A stretch of DNA of 64,000 nucleotides from Dysosmobacter sp. (lineage in GTDB: Bacteria > Bacillota > Clostridia > Oscillospirales > Oscillospiraceae), in contig JALFSO010000102.1 in NCBI GenBank assembly GCA_022778785.1, forward strand, positions 1 through 64,000. The letters run 5' to 3'. The translations under genes and the position numbers were made by a program. The notes under the pieces are model-generated. The model was not told where the DNA came from. It saw only the letters and a program-made list of their open reading frames with translations, and searched no databases. The number at the start of each line of letters is the position of its first letter. Position 1 is the first letter of the stretch. This document shows, one piece after another, positions 25,283 to 33,599 of this stretch.

Positions 25283-25751
25283 GGTTCCCGCCTCCTCTGG
25301 TGGAATGGAGGGCGGATATCCCTCCAGTGTTTCTTATTGTATAGCATTTTCGAGCAAAATAAAAGAGATTTTTGCATCGGATCCCGATTTTTTTGCAAAG
25401 TGCCGCCGCGCTCCGGACCGGAACCGCCAGCAGATGGAGAGTCCAGGCCAGCGTATCCGCCCAGAACTCCCACACCGGACGCAGCAGCGCCGACAGCAGT
25501 CCGAAAAACAGCATGCCGCCGCCCAGCAGTCCCAGCAGTACATACAGCCGGGGGACGCCCTCCACGCGCCGGAGCAAAAACAGAAACACCGTCAGCAGCG
25601 CCGTCAGGCAGTAGGCGCCGTCGGTGAGCCAGGTGAGACGGGGATGGCGCAGGCGCAGGGGCCGCAGCAGGTCATAGAGCAGGGCGATGCCGCCGCCCAG
25701 CAGGATGGACTGGCCGAATGTCAGCAGCTGAACGGAGATCTCATTTTTCAT
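25074..25751 (-). CDS. yabQ: spore cortex biosynthesis protein YabQ, 3' end overlapping divIC
   Basis: The N-terminal 130 residues match YabQ: MKNEISVQLLTFGQSILLGG, then several membrane segments. YabQ is a forespore-envelope protein needed for cortex formation. The frame then runs on through divIC for 209 bp as a Gly/Pro-rich tail that looks like out-of-frame translation of divIC, giving 225 residues. Either the overlap is real, or a small indel removed the original stop; a one-base shift would end the protein near 25334. The start directly abuts the yabP stop. Confidence 0.8.
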   Translation of the reverse strand: MKNEISVQLLTFGQSILLGGGIALLYDLLRPLRLRHPRLTWLTDGAYCLTALLTVFLFLLRRVEGVPRLYVLLGLLGGGMLFFGLLSALLRPVWEFWADTLAWTLHLLAVPVRSAAALCKKIGIRCKNLFYFARKCYTIRNTGGISALHSTRGGGNHGKSGKNKAAQGKGRLFHKGPDPRPAGGPGRPAASSAEPGGPGGGGKGPVRGQSGGPAAGKRSAAGGHR

Positions 25752-25752
25752 A

Positions 25753-26040
25753 TCAGCCGAACAGGCGGCGCAGCAGTCCGCCCCGGGACTGGTCCGCCTC
25801 CTCATAGGCGATGGCGTCTACCCGGCCGTCCACATGGAGCTCTCCGCCCTCCAGAGACAGCTGTCCGATGTGCAGCCCTTCGCCGGTGATGGTCAGGATG
25901 CCGGCGGTGGTGGACATGACGATGCCTGTCTCGTCAAAGCGCTCCACATCCTCCACGCCGGTGATGGTGAGGCGTTCCCGGCCCTCCAGCTCCAGGCGAT
26001 GGCTCCCGGCGGTAAAATTCGCGGCATAATCGTTGTTCAT
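25753..26040 (-). CDS. yabP: sporulation protein YabP
   Basis: The 95-residue protein is a YabP/YqfC family member, with HRLELEGRERLTITGVEDVERFD near the N-terminus (shown here in part) and LTITGEGLHIGQLSLEGG mid-protein. Family members are made in the mother cell and are required for cortex assembly, together with YabQ. It sits between rqcP and yabQ, with 1 bp to yabQ, exactly the Bacillus order. Confidence 0.93.
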   Translation of the reverse strand: MNNDYAANFTAGSHRLELEGRERLTITGVEDVERFDETGIVMSTTAGILTITGEGLHIGQLSLEGGELHVDGRVDAIAYEEADQSRGGLLRRLFG

Positions 26041-26095
26041 CAGTCCGTCCCTCCCCTGACGCCAATGTATGCGCCGGGGCGGGGGGATAGAACGG

Positions 26096-26335
26096 TCAGA
26101 TCTCCCGGTACAGCGCCGCGGCCTCCGCCTGGCGCACGTTCTCCTGGACGGACAGCACCTCCACAGTGACGGTCCGCATGCCGAACCGCATGGAGATGGT
26201 GTCGCCCACCTTCACCTCATAGGAGGCCCGGGCTGGCCGGCCGTTGACGGTGACCAGTCCGTTGTCGCAGGCCTCGTTGGCCACGGTCCGGCGCTTGATA
26301 AGCCGGGCGGTCTTCAGGTATTTATCCAAACGCAT
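26096..26335 (-). CDS. rqcP: RqcP/YabO, S4-domain ribosome quality control protein
   Basis: About 79 residues forming one S4 RNA-binding domain (MRLDKYLKTARLIKRRTVAN, then NGLVTVNGRPARAS). RqcP works with RqcH to add alanine tails on stalled 50S subunits. AAGGAG directly abuts an upstream ATG at 26344, so I choose the ATG at 26335, nine bases from the site, which also fits family length. It is separated from the HU gene by repeat copy A. Confidence 0.92.
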   Translation of the reverse strand: MRLDKYLKTARLIKRRTVANEACDNGLVTVNGRPARASYEVKVGDTISMRFGMRTVTVEVLSVQENVRQAEAAALYREI

Positions 26336-26424
26336 AGAGGTCATCTCCTTATGGCAAGGCTGCCGGCACGACCTCGTACCGGCAGCCGCAGTCGATCACG
26401 CGCAAAACCCCGTCGCCGCTCATG

Positions 26425-26643
26425 CGCCTTTCGCCTTCAGCGAAAGGCGCCAAGGAAAAGGCCCAGGAAAAACCTACGGTTTTTCCGGTTGCTCTGCCCG
26501 CAGGGCAGAGCAATGTGCCGGAATCATTTTTCCGGCGGCGTGTACGTCGGAAAAATACCGATACCCCAGCCGCCCTGGGCGGCGACACCAGTGACCGATG
26601 TCACTGGTGAGGGGGAATCTAAAGGGGGGACGAAGTCCCCTCT
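26425..26643 (-). repeat. hairpin-rich interspersed repeat, copy A (between hup and rqcP)
   Basis: In the direction of transcription (leftward) the unit begins 0-2 bases after the hup stop. The modules are a purine/pyrimidine hairpin (26621-26643), the dyad CACCAGTGACC...GGTCACTGGTG type (26586-26609), a GC palindrome (26568-26584), a 40-nt core (26522-26561) with arms ATTTTTCCG and CGGAAAAAT, then three more hairpins (26491-26511, 26466-26487, 26425-26450). The core is identical to copies B and C. Remaining bases to rqcP hold one further hairpin near 26359-26386. No coding potential is evident. Confidence 0.88.
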
Positions 26644-26919
26644 TTACTTGCTCACGGCGTCCTTCAGCGCCTTGCCGGCCTTGAACACGGGCACGATGGA
26701 GGCGGGGATCTCGATGGCTTCCTTGGTCTTGGGGTTCCGGCCAGTGCGGGCGGCCCGCTTCTTCACTTCAAAGGAACCGAAGCCCACCAGCTGCACCTTG
26801 TCGCCCTCTTTCAGAGCGCCGGTGATGGTCTCCAGCATAGCGGATACGACAGCCTCGGCGTCCTTCTTGGAAACGTCGGCGGAAGCGGCGACGGCATTGA
26901 TCAGTTCTGCTTTGTTCAT
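26644..26919 (-). CDS. hup: HU-type DNA-binding protein
   Basis: The 91-residue protein is a complete [13 protein letters not shown], the [20 protein letters not shown] beta-arm start near residue 46 and the [20 protein letters not shown] ending. It is a nucleoid-associated architectural protein. It follows mazG in the same direction, a common clostridial arrangement. Its stop codon is immediately followed by repeat copy A. Confidence 0.96.
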   Translation of the reverse strand: MNKAELINAVAASADVSKKDAEAVVSAMLETITGALKEGDKVQLVGFGSFEVKKRAARTGRNPKTKEAIEIPASIVPVFKAGKALKDAVSK

Positions 26920-26992
26920 AGTGTTATCCTCCTGTAAATTTTGATGCTTGCTCTTTCGCGTCTTCTATTCTTAACGCAGGGAGCACCTGCTT

Positions 26993-27799
26993 TTAAGACT
27001 CACTCTTCTTGGCCCGGTCCCACAGAGACAGCAGCTCCGCCTCTGTCAGGCCGTCCAGGGGCCTGTCCCCCGCCTGCTCCTCCACGGAACGGAACCGGCG
27101 GGCAAATTTGTCGCAGGAATGGTGGAGAGCCTCCTCCGGGTCGATGCCGTGGTCACGGGCCACCTTGGCCGCCATGAACAGCACGTCGCCCACCTCCTCC
27201 GCCACGCCGTGGGGCGCGCCGGCAGGACGTCCGGATTCCACTGCCTCCCGCAGTTCGCCCACCTCCTCGGTGAGCTTGTCCAGCGCGCCCTCCTCCGAGG
27301 GCCACCGGAAGCCGGCCTTGGCGGCCTTGGACTGCATCTTCTCCGCCCGCCACAGGCCCGGCAGGGTCCTGGCCACGGCGTCGATGGCGTCGGCGGTGGA
27401 GGACTGTCCCTTCTCCTTCCGCTTCAGGACCTCCCAGTTTTTCAGGACCTGCTCGCTGCCGTCCACCTGGACCTGTCCGAAGACATGAGGATGGCGGTAC
27501 ACCAATTTCTGGCAGACGCCGTCGACCACGTCCGCCATGGTGAAACCGCCCTTTTCCGTCTCGATCTGGGCGTGGAACACCACCTGCATCAGCACATCCC
27601 CCAGCTCCTCGCAGAGCCCGGTCATGTCGCCGTTGTCGATGGCCTCCACCGCCTCGCAGGTCTCCTCCAGAAAATTCCGCCGGATGGACTGGTGGTCCTG
27701 CTCCCGGTCCCAGGGGCATCCCCCCGGTTCCCGGAGCAGCTTCATGATCTGGAGAAGATCACTGTAATCGTATCTCTCTTTACATTGAAAATCTACCAT
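26993..27799 (-). CDS. mazG: nucleoside triphosphate pyrophosphohydrolase MazG
   Basis: About 268 residues with two MazG domains; the first shows GGCPWDREQDHQS near residue 26, then NFLEETCEAVEAID and EELGDVLMQVVFH, the EExxE/ExxD metal sites. It hydrolyses NTPs to NMPs. It lacks the N-terminal methylase-like domain of Bacillus YabN. I prefer the ATG at 27799 (AAAGGCGGG upstream) to one at 27835 with no ribosome site. It lies between spoVB and hup. Confidence 0.92.
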   Translation of the reverse strand: MVDFQCKERYDYSDLLQIMKLLREPGGCPWDREQDHQSIRRNFLEETCEAVEAIDNGDMTGLCEELGDVLMQVVFHAQIETEKGGFTMADVVDGVCQKLVYRHPHVFGQVQVDGSEQVLKNWEVLKRKEKGQSSTADAIDAVARTLPGLWRAEKMQSKAAKAGFRWPSEEGALDKLTEEVGELREAVESGRPAGAPHGVAEEVGDVLFMAAKVARDHGIDPEEALHHSCDKFARRFRSVEEQAGDRPLDGLTEAELLSLWDRAKKSES

Positions 27800-27855
27800 A
27801 AGTTGCCCGCCTTTGCAAGAAAAATAAATATTCACACAGAAGTTTCAGAAAAATT

Positions 27856-29472
27856 TCATTTCAGATGCAGGATCCGGATGATCGCATCCCCTTTTTTGAT
27901 ATTTTTCACGTCTTCCGCCCGCAGGATCCGCAGGGCGATCACCAGGATGAAGTACACCGCCACGCCGGCCGCGATGCCGCCCATGGTGGCGACAGCGTTG
28001 GCCATGTAGCCGGACATTCCCCCGGACAGTGCCCGGTCCAGGAAGCCCCAGGTGGCCCAGGCCGCGCCGCCCATGAGGGCAGAGGCCAGCGCCGGCTTTG
28101 CGAACATCTGGATGTAACGGGGCTTCACAGGAGAGTATTTCCAGACGAAGAACATGTTCAGCGCCGCGATGACCAGATAGCAGCAGAAAGAGGCGACAGG
28201 CGCGCCCTGGATGTTGATGTCCGGATTGCCCACCAGGAAGTAGTTCAGGATGATCTTCGTCAGACCGCCCACGATCACCGTGAAGATGGGCAGCATCTCC
28301 TTGCCGTAGGATTGGAGGATGGCGTTGGTCAGGCTCATGATGCAGATAAAAATGCACACCAGACCCAGGATCCGCAGATGGGGGCCGGCGGCCAGGGCGT
28401 CCTCATACTGCATGGGATACAGCAGCACGCAGATGGGGGTGGACAGCACGCTGAGTCCCACACCGCAGGGCAGGGCCAGCAGGGCGATGAGCCGGAAGGC
28501 GGAGGACACGGTGCGGGCAGCTCCCTCGTGGTCCCGGCGGGCCAGGGCCGCCGCCACGAAGGGCAGCAGGCTCATGGACACGGGGTAGACGAAGGACGCC
28601 GGCAGGTTCACCAGATCCATGGCCATGGTGTACTGGCCGTTGAGAGCCAGCGGCGTGTCGCTGAGGAAGCCGGAGATGGACTTCAGCTGTCCCAGGACGA
28701 TCTTGTTGTCCACCAGGGTGATGATGGCCATGGCGGAGTTGCTGATGGTGATGGGGATGCCGATGGAGAGGACTTTCTTGATGATGGTCCCGCTGCCGGA
28801 GGGCACATCCCGGGAGACCCCGGCGCTGCGGTGGCAGGCCAGATAGCCCATCAGGAACAGCATGGACACCACGGTGCCCGCCGTGACGCCCAGAATGGCG
28901 CCCGCGGCGCTGACCTCCACGCCGAAGCCGATCTGCAGAACATACCATGCCAGCGGCAGGCCGATGCCCAGCTTGAACAGCGCCTCCAGGATCTGGGACT
29001 CCGCCGTGGGCAGCATGTTCCCCTGTCCCTGGGTATAGCCCCGCATACAGGACAGCAGGCACACGCAGAACACCGCCGGCGCCAGGGACCGGATAGCGAG
29101 GCTGGCCAGTTCGTCCTCCATCAGCACCGCCAGCTGGTCCGCCCCGCAGAACACCAGCAGGAAGCCCGCCAGTCCGATGACCACGAACAGCCAGATGGCG
29201 GTGCGGAAGATCTTCCGCTTCTCGTTCTCCTTCCCCAGGGCGTAGGCCTCGCTGGTGAGCTTGGAGATGGCCAGCGGCAGTCCGGCGGTGGAGATGGACA
29301 GCAGGAGGTTATAGATGTTGTAGGCCACGGTGAAGTGGCTCTTGCCCTCGCTGCCCAGGATATTGCTCAGGGGGATCTTGTAGAAGAACCCGATGCCCTT
29401 GACAATGAGGTTACCGGCGGCCAGAATGGCAGCGCCCGCCAGGAAGGATTGCTTTTTGTGCTGTTTTGACAT
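27856..29472 (-). CDS. spoVB: stage V sporulation protein B-like flippase (MATE/MVF superfamily)
   Basis: The 538-residue membrane protein has 13-14 hydrophobic segments and the SpoVB-type start LAGAAILAAGNLIVKGIGFF with YKIPLSNILG. Relatives translocate lipid-linked oligosaccharides and SpoVB is needed for cortex synthesis. Position directly before mazG, rqcP, yabP and yabQ matches yabM (spoVB) in Bacillus. A perfect 29-bp dyad (29553-29581) lies about 80 bp upstream of the start. Confidence 0.9.
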   Translation of the reverse strand: MSKQHKKQSFLAGAAILAAGNLIVKGIGFFYKIPLSNILGSEGKSHFTVAYNIYNLLLSISTAGLPLAISKLTSEAYALGKENEKRKIFRTAIWLFVVIGLAGFLLVFCGADQLAVLMEDELASLAIRSLAPAVFCVCLLSCMRGYTQGQGNMLPTAESQILEALFKLGIGLPLAWYVLQIGFGVEVSAAGAILGVTAGTVVSMLFLMGYLACHRSAGVSRDVPSGSGTIIKKVLSIGIPITISNSAMAIITLVDNKIVLGQLKSISGFLSDTPLALNGQYTMAMDLVNLPASFVYPVSMSLLPFVAAALARRDHEGAARTVSSAFRLIALLALPCGVGLSVLSTPICVLLYPMQYEDALAAGPHLRILGLVCIFICIMSLTNAILQSYGKEMLPIFTVIVGGLTKIILNYFLVGNPDINIQGAPVASFCCYLVIAALNMFFVWKYSPVKPRYIQMFAKPALASALMGGAAWATWGFLDRALSGGMSGYMANAVATMGGIAAGVAVYFILVIALRILRAEDVKNIKKGDAIIRILHLK

Positions 29473-29552
29473 GGATGGATTACCTCAAATCCGGAAATCA
29501 TACGAAAACCTGATAAAAACCTCAAGGGCTTTTATCGTGGGAAGCGCGGAGG

Positions 29553-29581
29553 ATTTCAAATGAAAGAATTTCATTTGAAAT
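29553..29581. repeat. 29-bp perfect AT-rich dyad upstream of spoVB
   Basis: Arms ATTTCAAATGAAA and TTTCATTTGAAAT flank a GAA centre. It lies between the Zn-ribbon gene stop and spoVB. There is no T run, so an operator is as likely as a terminator. Confidence 0.6.
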
Positions 29582-29590
29582 CAGTATCCG

Positions 29591-29944
29591 TCACAGTTTT
29601 CTGCCGCAGTCCCGGCAGAAGACGTCGCCGGGCTCCGCCGCGCCGCCGCACCAGGGGCAGACGCTCCGCCGGGCGGACTGGGGCAGACGGGCCTCCAGAT
29701 CCGCCGTCTGCCGCTTCAGCTCATCGATGGCCCGCAGCTCCGCTACCAGGTCCTCCGTGGGAACGGGCGACCCGGTGTGGGTGTCGTACATCATCCCGCC
29801 TACCCGGCGCAGATGTTCGTCCGTCCGGGCCCGCAGTTCCGCCAGCCGGCGGCGGAGCCGTCCCTGGTCCACCAGCTGTCCGGCCAGCTCTCCGGCGGCC
29901 CTGACGGCCTGCTCCGCGCTGTCCAGAAGATCCTGTCCGTTCAT
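29591..29944 (-). CDS. zinc-ribbon protein of unknown function
   Basis: The 117-residue protein has a helical N-terminal two thirds and ends in a zinc ribbon, CPWCGGAAEPGDVFCRDCG. Such domains usually bind nucleic acid or act as a structural tail. I do not recognise the family. It is co-directional with the nucleoside kinase gene 84 bp upstream. Confidence 0.7.
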   Translation of the reverse strand: MNGQDLLDSAEQAVRAAGELAGQLVDQGRLRRRLAELRARTDEHLRRVGGMMYDTHTGSPVPTEDLVAELRAIDELKRQTADLEARLPQSARRSVCPWCGGAAEPGDVFCRDCGRKL

Positions 29945-30028
29945 AGCGGTGCCTCCTTTGCTGTGTACATTCTTATTCAGGCGGCAGGGAAAATACGCCC
30001 ATGCCGTCCAAAAACGCTGCGGCTCCGG

Positions 30029-30961
30029 TCAGTAGGAAAACGTGCTGCCGCCGATGAACTCCCGGATCAGGGAGTTGGCGGGGACGTACTTCTCATCCAG
30101 CGGCTCGATGCGCTCGTAGGCCTTGAGAATGCTGTCCGCCTCCGGATACTTCCCGGCGGGCACCTTCTCCAGCAGCGGCACGATGAAGGGCTTCAGCACG
30201 GAGAACTCGCAGGCCAGGGAGGAATCGAACATCAGGTTGGCGTTCTCCTTGTAGGGGGAGATGTACAGCTTCTCGCCCCGGCGGACGTTGGGCCACATCT
30301 TCAGGGTGAAGTCCGCGTCGCTGCCCCGGAACTTGTAGTCCCGGACGATGCGGCGGCACAGCCGCAACCAGGCGTGCTGGAACACCACGGTGCCGTCCTC
30401 GTCCACCACGTTGCTGCGGGCGGCGATATACAGCTTGAAGGCCTTGGGATTTTTGCCAATGATGACGTCGTTCAGGGCGTGGATGCCCTCGAAGATGGCC
30501 AGCTCGTCAGGTCCCAGCTTCAGGGGCTGGGACAGGATGTCGGAGCGCATCTGCCGGGCGAACTCGTACTTGGGGATGTGGATGGTCTCCCCCCGGTCCA
30601 GCATGGAGAAGTGCCGGTTCAGCAGGTCGATGTCCAGACAGAAGGGGGACTCGTAGTCGATGTTGCCCTCCCGGTTCCGGGGAGCGGTATCCGGGTCGAT
30701 GGTGTTGAAATAGTTGTCCATGGAGATGGTGTGGGTCTCCACGCCGCTGTTGTCCAGGACTTCCTCGATCTTCAGGGCAGTGGTGGTCTTGCCGGAGCCG
30801 GAGGGACCGGACAGCAGCACGATATGGGATTCACTGCGGTGTTCGGCGATCCGTCTGGCGGCGTCCTGGATCTTCTTGGCATGGGCGGCTTCGCATTCGG
30901 CTACGAAAGCCGCCGGGTCCGAGCGGATGGATTCATTGATCATTTTCAGAGAGTATGCCAT
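30029..30961 (-). CDS. uridine kinase-like nucleoside kinase
   Basis: About 310 residues. The P-loop GPSGSGKTT lies near residue 51, followed by SMDNYF (uridine kinase/phosphoribulokinase type) near 78 and FEGIHALND near 160. It resembles the nucleoside kinase family fused in other Clostridia to a threonyl-tRNA-synthetase-like N-domain, here reduced to a short N-terminal segment. AGGAG precedes the ATG, which overlaps the hemZ stop by one base (TGATG), indicating coupling. Substrate is not certain. Confidence 0.85.
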   Translation of the reverse strand: MAYSLKMINESIRSDPAAFVAECEAAHAKKIQDAARRIAEHRSESHIVLLSGPSGSGKTTTALKIEEVLDNSGVETHTISMDNYFNTIDPDTAPRNREGNIDYESPFCLDIDLLNRHFSMLDRGETIHIPKYEFARQMRSDILSQPLKLGPDELAIFEGIHALNDVIIGKNPKAFKLYIAARSNVVDEDGTVVFQHAWLRLCRRIVRDYKFRGSDADFTLKMWPNVRRGEKLYISPYKENANLMFDSSLACEFSVLKPFIVPLLEKVPAGKYPEADSILKAYERIEPLDEKYVPANSLIREFIGGSTFSY

Positions 30962-32442
30962 CAGTTGGAAGCTCCTTTCAGATTGTTGTAGAAGGCGGCG
31001 AATTCCGCCTGGTTGGACTGCCACTTCTCCGGCCGCCGGATATACTCCAGGGGGTATTTCAGGTTGAAGGCCCGCTGGATGTGGTTGGTGCCCGGTTCCA
31101 CCATCTTGGTGGAGCCGCCGGCGCCGAAGGACAAAATGGAGCAAAGCTCCGACATGATCTGCACGTTGTACCAGCACTCCGCGCCGGGACGGCACCAGCC
31201 GATGTTCTCGAAGCTGCCGGACATATACTTCTGCCGGTAGAGATAGTAGGGCGCGTAGCCCGCCTGCCGCAGGACAGGCTCGGCGTAGTCCAGCATCTCC
31301 GCCACCTCCTCCGGCGCGGGAATGGCCAGACCCTGGTTCAGGATGGCGCTGCCCTTTTTCAGCGCCAGGGTGTGGACCGTCACATTGTCCGTCCCAAAGG
31401 ACAGACAGGCGTCCAGGGACCGGCGGAAGCCCTCCGGCGTATCCTCCGGCAGGCCCGCGATGAGGTCCATGTTCACGTGTTTGAACCCCGCCGCGTCCAC
31501 CAGCTCCATGGCCCGGCCGATGTCCGCCGCCGTGTGGCAGCGGCCGATGGCCCGCAGCACGTGGTCCTCCATGGTCTGAGGATTCACGGACACCCGGCTG
31601 ACGCCGTGGCGCTTCAGCACCGCCAGCTTCTCCGCCGTGATGGTGTCCGGCCGTCCCGCCTCCACGGTGATCTCGTCGCAGACGGCGGTGTCAAACGTCT
31701 CCTCAAAGGCGGACAGCACCCGGTCCATCTGGTCCGCCGTCAGGGTGGTGGGTGTCCCGCCGCCCATGTAAAAGCTGCGGGCCCGCAGTCCCTGCTCCCG
31801 GACCATCCGTCCGCCGGAGCGAATCTCGTCGATCAGGGCGTCCACATAGGGCGGCACCAGGGAGAAGCTCTTCTCCACGGACTGGCTGACAAAGGAGCAG
31901 TAGGCGCAGCGGGTGGGACAGAAGGGGATGCCCGCGTAGACGGCGATGTCCGCCGGGCCCAGCTCCCGGGCGGCCCGCACCGCCACGGAGCCGGTCTCCG
32001 CCGCCAGGGCGGCCCGCTTGGGGGTGACGAAATAGTCCTCCTCCAGCATGGCCGCGGCCTCCCGGGGCGTCTTTCCCTTCTCCAGGGCCCAGGTCACCGG
32101 CTTGTCGGGACGGACGCCGGTGAGCATCCCCCAGGGGGGCGTGACGCCGGTGGCCTGCCGGGCCGCCAGGAAAAAGCCCCTGGCGATGGCGTGGCGGCGC
32201 TGGCCCTCTTTTTCAAAGTCCGTGCCGGTGAGACGGCAGCCGCAGCTGTAGGCGGCGGTCTTTCCGTGCCAGAACAGCTCCACCGTCACGCGGCAGCGGT
32301 CATCCTCCCGCAGGGAGATGATGGCCCAGGTGTCGTCCCCGGGCTGGACAGGCTCATAGACCGGCAGCTCGCCGGGGAACAGATTCATCAGGCTCTGCTC
32401 CACCACGTACCGCTCGTCGTGGCCCTTCAATACCAGCTTCAT
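30961..32442 (-). CDS. hemZ: coproporphyrinogen dehydrogenase HemZ-type radical SAM protein
   Basis: The 493-residue protein has an N-terminal HemZ-specific region and a radical SAM core with the CX3CX2C motif FCPTRCAYCSF near residue 172 and YMGGGTPTTL near residue 230. Family members are annotated as oxygen-independent coproporphyrinogen III dehydrogenases. No other haem genes are present nearby, so its true substrate in this anaerobe is uncertain. It starts 3 bp after the MBL gene stop. Confidence 0.88.
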   Translation of the reverse strand: MKLVLKGHDERYVVEQSLMNLFPGELPVYEPVQPGDDTWAIISLREDDRCRVTVELFWHGKTAAYSCGCRLTGTDFEKEGQRRHAIARGFFLAARQATGVTPPWGMLTGVRPDKPVTWALEKGKTPREAAAMLEEDYFVTPKRAALAAETGSVAVRAARELGPADIAVYAGIPFCPTRCAYCSFVSQSVEKSFSLVPPYVDALIDEIRSGGRMVREQGLRARSFYMGGGTPTTLTADQMDRVLSAFEETFDTAVCDEITVEAGRPDTITAEKLAVLKRHGVSRVSVNPQTMEDHVLRAIGRCHTAADIGRAMELVDAAGFKHVNMDLIAGLPEDTPEGFRRSLDACLSFGTDNVTVHTLALKKGSAILNQGLAIPAPEEVAEMLDYAEPVLRQAGYAPYYLYRQKYMSGSFENIGWCRPGAECWYNVQIMSELCSILSFGAGGSTKMVEPGTNHIQRAFNLKYPLEYIRRPEKWQSNQAEFAAFYNNLKGASN

Positions 32443-32445
32443 GGC

Positions 32446-33078
32446 TCAACCCCGCATAGCCTGGATGAGATAGGGGTTCCGTGCCCGCTCCGTATCCAGG
32501 TCGCTGGTCTCCATGTGGCCGGGCAGGACGGCGTAATTGCCCTCCAGCTCTCCCAGCCGCTTCAGGGAGGCCATCATCTGCGTCATGCTGCCGTCGGCGA
32601 AGTCCGTCCGTCCGCAGGAGCCGGCAAACAGCGTGTCGCCGCAGAACAGTATATTTTCACACTGGAGGGTTACAGAACCTGCGGAGTGGCCGGGGGTGTG
32701 CAGCACCCGGATGTCCAGGCCGCCCAGGGCCACATGGTCCCCCTCTCCGTAGAACTTCACAACGGGGAGCCGGCCGGCGGCCTCCAGCTGGTCCTCCAGC
32801 TGAAAGAGCCGGGCGTCCGTGCTGTGGAAATCGGTCCGGTGGATATAGACGCTGAGCGGCGGCAGGGCCGCGCACAGCTCCAGCACGGCGCCGGTGTGGT
32901 CATAGTGTCCGTGGGTCAGCAGGATGTGGGACACCTGGACGTCCAGCTTCCGAAGGGCGGCCAGGATGCGGTCAGCGTCCCCGCCGGGATCGATGACGGC
33001 GCAGAGCTTGGTTTTTTCGTCGATGAGCAGATAGCAGTTGGTGCCGATGGGGCCCACCTGCAGAACTTTGATTTCCAT
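32446..33078 (-). CDS. metallo-beta-lactamase fold hydrolase (glyoxalase II-like)
   Basis: The 210-residue protein has the metal motif THGHYDH near residue 80, HTPGHSAGS near residue 148 and a final GHM metal-ligand histidine. This fits the small MBL hydrolase group related to hydroxyacylglutathione hydrolase. Substrate is unknown. It is packed between dtd and hemZ in the leftward block; the dtd-MBL-hemZ order is common in Clostridia. Confidence 0.88.
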   Translation of the reverse strand: MEIKVLQVGPIGTNCYLLIDEKTKLCAVIDPGGDADRILAALRKLDVQVSHILLTHGHYDHTGAVLELCAALPPLSVYIHRTDFHSTDARLFQLEDQLEAAGRLPVVKFYGEGDHVALGGLDIRVLHTPGHSAGSVTLQCENILFCGDTLFAGSCGRTDFADGSMTQMMASLKRLGELEGNYAVLPGHMETSDLDTERARNPYLIQAMRG

Positions 33079-33117
33079 GGAACACCTCCAAGAGAGATAG
33101 GAGTGAGGGGATAGGGG

Positions 33118-33564
33118 TTACAGCTTGCCCTCGGTGTCGAACAGGATGGTGACAGGGCCATCGTTCAGGGAATCCACCTGCATATCGGCGCCGAACTCAC
33201 CGTGCTGGACGTCGAAGCCCCGCTCCCGGCAGTGGGCCATGAACTTCTCGTACAGAGGGATGGCCTGGGCCGGTTTGGCGGCGCCGGTAAATCCAGGACG
33301 GCGGGAGGAGGTATCAGCGTACAGGGTGAACTGGGACACCACCAGCAGCGCGCCGCCCACCTGCTCCAGATTGAGATTCATCTTCTCATTCTCGTCCTCG
33401 AACACCCGGAGGTTGCAGATCTTGTCCGCCAGCTTGACGGCGGTGTCCTCCGTATCATTGGGTCCCACGCCCAGCAGGACCAGATATCCCCGTCCGATCT
33501 GTCCGTTGACCTTTCCGCCGATGGTGACTGAAGCATGGTGGACCCGCGTAACAACTGCGCGCAT
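33118..33564 (-). CDS. dtd: D-aminoacyl-tRNA deacylase
   Basis: This 148-residue protein is full length for DTD, which removes D-amino acids (and glycine from tRNA-Ala) from mischarged tRNA. The catalytic SQFTLYAD motif lies near residue 77 and the GPVT cis-Pro motif near residue 137. AGGAGG lies nine bases before the ATG. It is separated from rel by the long repeat copy B. Confidence 0.95.
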   Translation of the reverse strand: MRAVVTRVHHASVTIGGKVNGQIGRGYLVLLGVGPNDTEDTAVKLADKICNLRVFEDENEKMNLNLEQVGGALLVVSQFTLYADTSSRRPGFTGAAKPAQAIPLYEKFMAHCRERGFDVQHGEFGADMQVDSLNDGPVTILFDTEGKL

Positions 33565-33599
33565 AAACAGAAACCTCCTGAAAGTGAATGGTAGAAATT

